Assembly (NCBI GenBank): GCA_902496505.1
Contig: CABVBB010000161.1
Span: 1 to 5,874, forward strand
From: an uncultured Peptococcaceae bacterium
GTDB taxonomy: Bacteria > Bacillota > Peptococcia > Peptococcales > Peptococcaceae
DNA: 5,874 nucleotides
Direction of reading: 5' to 3'
The first letter of the stretch is position 1. The number at the start of each line of letters is the position of its first letter. Below are positions 1 to 4,883 of the stretch, piece after piece. Under the pieces are notes generated by a model that did no database searches, was not told the origin of the DNA, and worked only from the letters and a program-made list of their open reading frames with translations. Position numbers and translations under genes: made by a program.

Positions 1-1926
1 GTAGACGAGGGCATCATGCCTAATACGGCTGAACTCATCAAAAGAGGTGCGGCAAGACAGGATCTGTGCATGCTCGGCGGTCATCCCACCGTTACGCCGC
101 CGATGTGGACCACTCTGGCGACTGGCGCTTATCCCTGCACCCACGGCATCAGCGGCTTCCAGAGACTGATCCCCGGCAAGCCGACCATCCAAGGCTACAA
201 CTTAGACTCCCGCAACTGCGAGGCAGAGCCTTTATGGAACGTCACCGTTGAAGCCGGCATCAAGACACTGGTCTTCCATTGGCCTGGTTCCAGCTGGCCT
301 CCAACCAGCAAATCCGAATTGCTGCACGTCGTCGATGGTACTCAGCCGGCAGCGGTCAATATGGGTGTTGCTCAGATCGAATCCGAGTTGGTCTTGGTAG
401 CCAGCGAGCAGACAGAAGACACGATCTTCCGTGAAAAATGCGCATCTGACGCCAACGTTCCCTGTGTGATCAACGACCTCAAAGTCGCTGAAGACTACTT
501 CAACCTGGCTGATGTCGCCGGCGGCGAAGATGGCTTCGAGCTGATCGTCTTAAGCCCGGATGAAGGCCAAGGCTCCATGACCGACGCCCCCTTCGACGTG
601 GTGCTGTCCACTGTTAAACCGGCTCACGGCTGGGTCGATATGCATGAAGACGCCAAAGAATTCACCGCGCTCTTCTCCAAAGGCTTTATCCGCCGTCCAG
701 CGCAGATCCTCAAAAATGAGCAGGGCGTTTACGATCACATTGCGCTCTATAGATCCAAAAAAGACGAAGAACCATTTGCGACCTTGTACAACAATGAATT
801 CTGCAGCGGCATCATCGATGTGGCTTTAAAAGACGAAGAATACAAAGAAGTCAACCGCAATATCAAAGTGTTGGAGATCAGAGAAGACGGCAGCTACGTT
901 AAACTGTGGGTCTCTGCGGCTATGATGACGGGGAACGACGATGTTTGGCATCCCAAACGCCTGTACCAGTCTGTCGTTGATGCCTGCGGCTATCCTTCCC
1001 CAGAAGCTATGCTGGGCGCTGCGGATATCCGCTTGATCGAAGAATGCATGATCGAAAACTGGAAGGTCATGGGCGAGTGGCAGTCTAAAGCCATCCATCA
1101 CCTCTTAGAGACAGAAGATTATGGTGCGATCTTCTCCCATTTCCATATCGTCGACGGCTGCGGTCATATGATCGTCAAATTCCTCAAGGAACGGGAAAAT
1201 TCCAAGCTGTCCGAGGAACAGTATATGCACGCTTGGCGGATGGTCTACGAAGAGACCGACCGTTATATCGGTACCTTTATGCACATGCTGGACGAAGGCT
1301 GGACCATCATACTGGTCAGCGACCATGCGCAAGTTTCGCCGGAGCACGAACCGCCAATGCTGGCCGATTCTGGTGTTTCCGTCCGTGTCATGGAGGAATT
1401 GGGCCTGACCGCGCTCAAAAAAGACGAAAACGGCAACGATCTGCATGAGATCGATTGGGAACACACCTTGGCTATCGACAGCGGCAACCACATCCTGATC
1501 AACCTCAAAGGCCGCTATGAGCATGGTATCGTTGAGCCTGAAGACAAATACGAAGTTGAAGAAGAGATCATGACCAGACTGTACGGCTATAAAGATAAAA
1601 AGACCGGCAAACGCGTCGTCTCCTTGGCTCTGCGCAATAAGGATGCTCTGATCTTAGGCATGGGCGGCCCCACCTGCGGCGATATCGTCTTCTTCTTGGC
1701 CGAAGGCTACACCTTTGACCACGCCGACGCCATCTCCACCACCGAAGGCTATGCCAATACGTCAGAAGGTCCGATCTTCATCGCCGCTGGCCCTGGCATC
1801 AAGAAAGGCTTCACCACCACCCGCTATATCCGTGAAGCTGACGTCACCCCGACGATGGCTCAGCTTTTAGACGTCAGAATGCCTGAACAGTGCGAAGGCG
1901 CAGTGATCTATCAGATTTTGGAATAA
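1..1926 (+). CDS. Alkaline phosphatase superfamily hydrolase (type I phosphodiesterase/nucleotide pyrophosphatase-like), 5' end missing
   Basis: Likely a metal-dependent hydrolase of phosphate esters or diesters; the substrate is unknown. Numbering codons from base 1, the frame is open to the window edge. The first ATG (base 16) lies inside a conserved family segment (EGIMPNTAEL), so the true start and the first metal-binding Asp lie upstream; a GAGG before that ATG is probably chance. The nucleophile segment PTVTPPMWTTLATG (29-42) places Thr32 at the catalytic position and is followed by THGI. Asp385 and His389 (motif DGCGH) and Asp441-His442 (motif SDHAQ) match the family's Dx3H and DH metal ligands. 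The C-terminus has the typical FIAAGPGIKKG (593-603) and DVTPTMAQLL segments. The third metal His normally found shortly before FIAAGPG is not evident; Asn586 lies near there. No signal peptide can be judged. A DASS-like transporter follows 92 bases downstream, which suggests an operon. The fold is confident; the substrate is not. Confidence 0.9.
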   Translation, partial: VDEGIMPNTAELIKRGAARQDLCMLGGHPTVTPPMWTTLATGAYPCTHGISGFQRLIPGKPTIQGYNLDSRNCEAEPLWNVTVEAGIKTLVFHWPGSSWPPTSKSELLHVVDGTQPAAVNMGVAQIESELVLVASEQTEDTIFREKCASDANVPCVINDLKVAEDYFNLADVAGGEDGFELIVLSPDEGQGSMTDAPFDVVLSTVKPAHGWVDMHEDAKEFTALFSKGFIRRPAQILKNEQGVYDHIALYRSKKDEEPFATLYNNEFCSGIIDVALKDEEYKEVNRNIKVLEIREDGSYVKLWVSAAMMTGNDDVWHPKRLYQSVVDACGYPSPEAMLGAADIRLIEECMIENWKVMGEWQSKAIHHLLETEDYGAIFSHFHIVDGCGHMIVKFLKERENSKLSEEQYMHAWRMVYEETDRYIGTFMHMLDEGWTIILVSDHAQVSPEHEPPMLADSGVSVRVMEELGLTALKKDENGNDLHEIDWEHTLAIDSGNHILINLKGRYEHGIVEPEDKYEVEEEIMTRLYGYKDKKTGKRVVSLALRNKDALILGMGGPTCGDIVFFLAEGYTFDHADAISTTEGYANTSEGPIFIAAGPGIKKGFTTTRYIREADVTPTMAQLLDVRMPEQCEGAVIYQILE

Positions 1927-1936
1927 CTTACAGCAA
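1927..1936 (+). repeat. 10-bp direct repeat, left copy
   Basis: CTTACAGCAA directly follows the stop codon of the hydrolase and recurs exactly at 1982-1991. With the next three bases (AAG here, GAG there) the match is 12 of 13. The two copies bracket a perfect hairpin. They could be a target-site duplication around a very small element or a small local duplication; no terminal inverted repeats of a known element are recognised. Confidence 0.6.
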
Positions 1937-1941
1937 AAGTG

Positions 1942-1974
1942 TCTGCTTTCAAGACGTGCTGTCTTGAAAGCAGG
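1942..1974 (+). other. Intercistronic RNA hairpin
   Basis: CTGCTTTCAAGAC (1943-1955) pairs perfectly with GTCTTGAAAGCAG (1961-1973) around the 5-base loop GTGCT; a U-G pair can extend it at 1942/1974. No T-run follows (GCCAATTCC), so it is not a standard intrinsic terminator. Between two genes on the same strand it more likely protects or processes the mRNA or lowers expression of the downstream transporter. That role is inferred. Confidence 0.7.
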
Positions 1975-1981
1975 CCAATTC

Positions 1982-1991
1982 CTTACAGCAA
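1982..1991 (+). repeat. 10-bp direct repeat, right copy
   Basis: Second exact copy of CTTACAGCAA, 55 bases after the first, lying between the intercistronic hairpin and the ribosome binding site of the transporter gene. Confidence 0.6.
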
Positions 1992-2005
1992 GAGGTCTTA
2001 TCTAT

Positions 2006-2010
2006 AGGAG
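2006..2010 (+). promoter_or_regulatory. Ribosome binding site of the DASS-like transporter
   Basis: AGGAG ends 8 bases before the ATG at 2019, an ideal Shine-Dalgarno spacing, which fixes this start. No convincing promoter lies between the hairpin and this site. Confidence 0.85.
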
Positions 2011-2018
2011 ATGATCAA

Positions 2019-3431
2019 ATGGCTATTTCAACTTCACCAGCACAAAATAAATCCGTTATTATCAAATGGATCATCAGTATTGGTTTAGCTGTAACACCCC
2101 TCCTGATCTCGACCGGTGAAATGTATACGGTGCAGGCACAGCGATTTTTAGCCATCACCATTTTAGGCATTGCTATTTTGGCTTTTGAACTGATGAGCAG
2201 CTTTGGCGTCGCTATCATGCTGCCCAGTCTCTGGGTCATCACTGGCGTGACCAATTTGACCACTGCCTTTTCGGCCTGGTCCTCCGGCAATTCACTGACG
2301 GTTTTAGGCGCATTGTTTTTATCTGTTGTTTTAGACCAAACAGGACTGCTCAAGCGTTTAGGCTACTGGTGCCTGATCAAGGCCAAAGGCAGCTTCGTGA
2401 GCACCATGTGGGCTTTATTCATTTCAATCCTTCTGATCAACGCCGTGGGCTTCGTGATGACGGCTGTACTGGGCTTTACCTTCGCTTATGCGCTCTATAA
2501 AGTATTGGAGCTCAAGCCGTCGGACAAAGAATCCCAGGTACTGGTCATGACCACCATGCTGGCGGGTATCCAAAGTGCGACTTTTCTGTATTGCCCAATT
2601 ACCGTAACGATCATGAACGGCGCTATCGCTGCTGCTTGGGAAGGGCACACGATCTATTGGTATCAGTTGATCCGCGACAACGTACCGACTTTGCTGTTCT
2701 GCGTCATCATGATGGCGATCATGCTGTTTTGGTACAAACGCAGCACCAAAGGACAAGCGATCTCTACGGATAAAGGGTTGGATTATTTCAAGAAAGCTTA
2801 TGCTGATCTGGGCAAGATGGGCAAACAAGAGAAAAAAGGCATTGCCGTATTGTTAGGACTGATGCTCTATCTGACGACTCAGCCCCTGCATGGCATGGAC
2901 TCTACCTATGCGTTCCTGATCGCCACCTTTGTTTACTTTATTCCAGGCGTTTCTTTGGCCAATTCAGAAACGGTCAAAGCCATCAACTGGGAAAGCTGGT
3001 TCACCATCGGCTGCTTCTTAGGTGTCGGCACAGTAGCTGCTTCTACAGGCATCAATACCATCTTGGCCAACGCGATGGTTCCTCTAGTCTCCTCTATGGG
3101 TGAATATTGGAGCGTCTTAGGTTCCTTGATCTTTGGTACACTTGTCAACTTCGTCATCTCGCCTTTCGCTATGCTGGCTATGCTGCCAGGGCCAATCATT
3201 TCCTACTGCTTACAGGCAGGCTTTGACCCTATGCCGCATATCTACGCGATGTATCAGGCTAAGGATATCCTCTTCTTCCCGTATGAATATCCGCAGTATT
3301 TGATCTTGTTCTCCTTCGGCATGGTCAAGATGGGCAGCATGATCAAGCTGTGCACCATCAAATCGCTGGCCTTCATCCTCTTCTTCATCGTGGTCATGAT
3401 GCCATTGTGGCGCTTAGTTGGGATCATGTAA
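2019..3431 (+). CDS. DASS/SLC13-like anion transporter (divalent anion:Na+ symporter type)
   Basis: Polytopic inner-membrane protein of 470 residues, a normal length for the divalent anion:Na+ symporter (DASS) group, which carries dicarboxylates, sulfate or similar anions. The family call rests on overall layout: a hydrophobic N-terminus (about 14-34 and 42-80), a re-entrant-like stretch near 90-112 (SGNSLTVLGALFLSVVLDQTG), helices at about 128-160 and 174-238, a charged cytoplasmic loop (240-273), then a second half with GCFLGVGTVAASTGI (331-345), 365-400 and 424-467. The two SNT motifs that mark classical DASS binding sites are not seen; the corresponding places read GIQSATFLYCPI (183-194) and LVNFVISPFAML (375-386). 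The substrate is therefore open. A related ion-transporter superfamily member is the alternative. The gene follows the hydrolase by 92 bases and is likely expressed with it. The stop codon lies inside an inverted repeat. Confidence 0.75.
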   Translation: MAISTSPAQNKSVIIKWIISIGLAVTPLLISTGEMYTVQAQRFLAITILGIAILAFELMSSFGVAIMLPSLWVITGVTNLTTAFSAWSSGNSLTVLGALFLSVVLDQTGLLKRLGYWCLIKAKGSFVSTMWALFISILLINAVGFVMTAVLGFTFAYALYKVLELKPSDKESQVLVMTTMLAGIQSATFLYCPITVTIMNGAIAAAWEGHTIYWYQLIRDNVPTLLFCVIMMAIMLFWYKRSTKGQAISTDKGLDYFKKAYADLGKMGKQEKKGIAVLLGLMLYLTTQPLHGMDSTYAFLIATFVYFIPGVSLANSETVKAINWESWFTIGCFLGVGTVAASTGINTILANAMVPLVSSMGEYWSVLGSLIFGTLVNFVISPFAMLAMLPGPIISYCLQAGFDPMPHIYAMYQAKDILFFPYEYPQYLILFSFGMVKMGSMIKLCTIKSLAFILFFIVVMMPLWRLVGIM

Positions 3432-3447
3432 AGGCCTTTATTGATCC
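3421..3447 (+). repeat. Inverted repeat spanning the transporter stop codon
   Basis: The perfect 12-bp palindrome TAAAGGCCTTTA (3429-3440) contains the stop codon and is flanked by GGATCA (3421-3426) and TGATCC (3442-3447), giving an outer 6-bp arm, a small internal loop and an inner arm. No T-run follows, so it is not a good intrinsic terminator. It may act as a 3' mRNA stability hairpin. Confidence 0.5.
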
Positions 3448-3455
3448 AAGAGCGT

Positions 3456-3473
3456 CATAACTTTAAAGTTTTG
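3456..3473. promoter_or_regulatory. Palindromic operator-like site, copy 1
   Basis: CATAACTTTAAAGTTTTG differs at one base of 18 from the perfect palindrome at 3572-3589; its core AACTTTAAAGTT is itself perfect. Its last three bases overlap a TTGACA (3471-3476). Two near-identical palindromes in one intergenic gap are the usual signature of a dimeric transcription factor site. The factor is not encoded in the window and I cannot assign its family. Confidence 0.65.
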
Positions 3474-3500
3474 ACACAACCATACATATTTGATTAAAAA
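3471..3500 (+). promoter_or_regulatory. Possible upstream promoter
   Basis: Consensus -35 TTGACA (3471-3476), 18-base spacer, weak -10 TAAAAA (3495-3500), with TG at 3491-3492 as a partial extended -10. The palindrome next to it would be centred about 42 bases before the start of transcription. The -10 lies in the A-rich tract that also serves as the T-run of the minus-strand terminator, so the match may be accidental. Confidence 0.3.
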
Positions 3501-3536
3501 ACATAAAAAGTCCGCCTAAACCGAATTTAGACGGAC
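3495..3536 (-). terminator. Rho-independent terminator facing the minus strand, with no assigned gene
   Basis: GTCCGCCTAAA (3510-3520) pairs with TTTAGACGGAC (3526-3536) around loop CCGAA: two 5-bp stems separated by one C-A mismatch (a G-T wobble when transcribed from the minus strand). On the minus strand the hairpin is followed by TTTTTATGTTTTTT; on the plus strand no T-run follows. No minus-strand gene ends here, because the sulfotransferase has its own terminator more than 1.2 kb before this point. It may end an antisense or small RNA or block antisense read-through. Confidence 0.65.
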
Positions 3537-3571
3537 GATAGATTATCCAGAAGCATTGGCAGGTTCAGTTC

Positions 3572-3589
3572 CAAAACTTTAAAGTTTTG
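3572..3589. promoter_or_regulatory. Palindromic operator-like site, copy 2
   Basis: CAAAACTTTAAAGTTTTG is a perfect 18-bp palindrome. Its centre is 116 bp (about 11 helical turns) from that of copy 1 and about 44 bp upstream of the predicted transcription start of the MFS gene. It covers the place where the -35 region would be, so the bound factor could activate, or block polymerase alone or by looping. Confidence 0.75.
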
Positions 3590-3609
3590 CTATTCAAACA
3601 GCCAAATAA

Positions 3610-3618
3610 TGCTATAAT
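3610..3618 (+). promoter_or_regulatory. Extended -10 promoter of the MFS gene
   Basis: TGCTATAAT is a perfect extended -10 element (TGn then TATAAT at 3613-3618). Only a poor -35 (TTGCTA, 3587-3592, 20-base spacer) lies upstream, as is common for extended -10 or activator-dependent promoters. Transcription would start near 3625, leaving a leader of about 40 bases that contains the small palindrome TTTTCGAAAA (3628-3637). Confidence 0.75.
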
Positions 3619-3652
3619 AAAAATAACTTTTCGAAAAAATTGATCGAGGAAT

Positions 3653-3657
3653 GAGGG
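3653..3657 (+). promoter_or_regulatory. Ribosome binding site that decides the MFS start
   Basis: GAGGG ends 8 bases before the ATG at 3666. An in-frame ATG at 3651 is directly abutted by GAGGA (3646-3650) with no spacing, so it is an unlikely start; the site supports 3666. Confidence 0.7.
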
Positions 3658-3665
3658 ATGTTTTG

Positions 3666-4826
3666 ATGCAGGCCTTGCTGAAAAAAATAACATTGATCTT
3701 GATCGGGCTGGCGATGATCATCGGCGCGACCTTGGTGAGTCCAGCTCTGCATGAGATCGGCTTGTCTTATCCCGACGCCGATCCAGCTTTACTAGCGCTT
3801 TTGGTCACTCTGCCGTCGCTGACGCTGCTTTTGGGGCTGGTCATAAGCGCTGTTTTATCCAACAAAGTGGCGGCCAAGCCGCTGATCCTGCTGGGACTGC
3901 TGCTTATCCTGGTGAGCGGGGTATTGCCGGCGTTTTTGCATGATCTGACGCTTATCATCTTCCTGCGCGGCATCTTGGGCGTGGGGCTGGGGATGATCAT
4001 ACCGCTACAGATGACGCTGTTCGCCAAGTATCCCGAAAAGGAACGCTCTGTGCTCATCGGCTGCAATTCCGCGGTCAACTGCGTCATCGGCGTCTTCTTG
4101 ATCGCGCTGGCGGGCAGATTGGCGCTCAAGGACTGGCACCTGATCTTTTATTTGTATGCCATTTTTCTGCCCATCCTCTTGGCGGCGATCCTCTTCATCC
4201 CCTATGAACGGCCGAGCGCTTCGGAGACGGCAGCCGCCTCCGGCCAGGGTGTTAAGCTCCCGAAAGAGATCTTTGTCTACTGCGGTTTTGTGGCGGTGGG
4301 AATGGTGACGTTTTATGTCATTTTGACCAATATGGCCTTCTACCTCAACGATCATCAGCTGGGCAATGCGGCTGTGGTGGGCATGCTGACGGCGGCAGGC
4401 ACGGCCGGCAGTGCAGCGGGCGCTTTTTTGATGCCGTGGCTGGAGCGGCTGCTCAAGCAGTACGCTGCGCCCATCACCATGGCATTCATGGCTGTGGGCT
4501 TTGTGCTCCTGATCCAGACCCAGACGGTGGTCACGGTGGGTGCAGGCTATGTGCTGCAATCTTTTTGCCAAGGCGTGTTCGGCTGCCTGATCACCTTCAA
4601 ATTCACCCAGATGGTGGCGCTGGAAAAAGTCTCCGCCGCGACCTCCTGCTACATGGGAACGGTCTATGGCAGTCAGTTTTTGGCGCCCTATCTGATGCTC
4701 GGGCTGCAGACGCTGCCGGGGCTGGGCACTATGCGGGCAGTCTTTGGCCTGTACGCGGTGGTCATGGTGGTGATGAGCGCTGTCTTCCTCTTGGTCGTGC
4801 GCCGAGAGAGCCGTCAAAGTATTTAG
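3666..4826 (+). CDS. Major facilitator superfamily (MFS) transporter
   Basis: Predicted 386-residue inner-membrane carrier with the 12-helix MFS plan: helices at about 6-26, 40-65, 72-90, 94-120, 131-150 and 157-178, a soluble loop at 180-200 (ERPSASETAAASGQG), then six more helices from about 202 to 378. Between helices 2 and 3 the usual motif A (GxLaDrxGrr) is degenerate (SAVLSNKVAAKPLIL). Helix 4 has the motif-B-like RGILGVGLGMIIP (101-113) with the conserved Arg101. A short basic tail (RRESRQSI) ends the protein. Such proteins exchange small molecules or export drugs by proton coupling; the substrate cannot be read from the sequence. An in-frame ATG at 3651 would add five residues but lacks a spaced ribosome binding site. 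The gene has its own promoter and palindromic operator and ends in a shared terminator, so it looks monocistronic. Confidence 0.9.
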   Translation: MQALLKKITLILIGLAMIIGATLVSPALHEIGLSYPDADPALLALLVTLPSLTLLLGLVISAVLSNKVAAKPLILLGLLLILVSGVLPAFLHDLTLIIFLRGILGVGLGMIIPLQMTLFAKYPEKERSVLIGCNSAVNCVIGVFLIALAGRLALKDWHLIFYLYAIFLPILLAAILFIPYERPSASETAAASGQGVKLPKEIFVYCGFVAVGMVTFYVILTNMAFYLNDHQLGNAAVVGMLTAAGTAGSAAGAFLMPWLERLLKQYAAPITMAFMAVGFVLLIQTQTVVTVGAGYVLQSFCQGVFGCLITFKFTQMVALEKVSAATSCYMGTVYGSQFLAPYLMLGLQTLPGLGTMRAVFGLYAVVMVVMSAVFLLVVRRESRQSI

Positions 4827-4832
4827 CGGCAT

Positions 4833-4880
4833 AAAAATAAGGCGTGAGAAGAAATTTTCTTCCCGCGCCTTTTTTGTTGA
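4833..4880. terminator. Bidirectional rho-independent terminator between convergent genes
   Basis: AAGGCG (4839-4844) pairs with CGCCTT (4866-4871), and the stem continues through GAGAAGAA/TTCTTCCC with one U-G pair and one A-C mismatch to a tiny loop at 4854-4856. A run of T follows on the plus strand (TTTTTTGTTGATTTTT). The A-rich left flank gives TTATTTTTAT on the minus strand. It therefore serves both the MFS gene and the sulfotransferase, whose stop codon is at 4884-4886. Confidence 0.9.
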
Positions 4881-4883
4881 TTT

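Noticed and set aside
16..18. ATG at base 16 as the hydrolase start
   Set aside because: It falls within the conserved EGIMPNTAEL segment, and the first metal-ligand Asp of the family must lie upstream; the GAGG at 7-10 is probably chance.
1105..1524. Minus-strand open frame opposite the hydrolase
   Set aside because: It lies antisense to the conserved metal-ligand motifs of the hydrolase, with no ribosome binding site or recognisable family.
1942..1974. Intrinsic terminator after the hydrolase
   Set aside because: The stem is strong but there is no T-run on either strand directly after it, so termination is not supported.
3651..3653. ATG at 3651 as the MFS start
   Set aside because: The only upstream purine tract (GAGGA) touches the ATG with no spacing, whereas the ATG at 3666 has GAGGG at 8 bases.
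4005..4832. Long minus-strand open frame (275 codons) opposite the MFS gene
   Set aside because: It is rich in His, Arg, Gln and Asp with no domain-like pattern, and lies antisense to a clear 12-helix MFS gene; it is a composition shadow.
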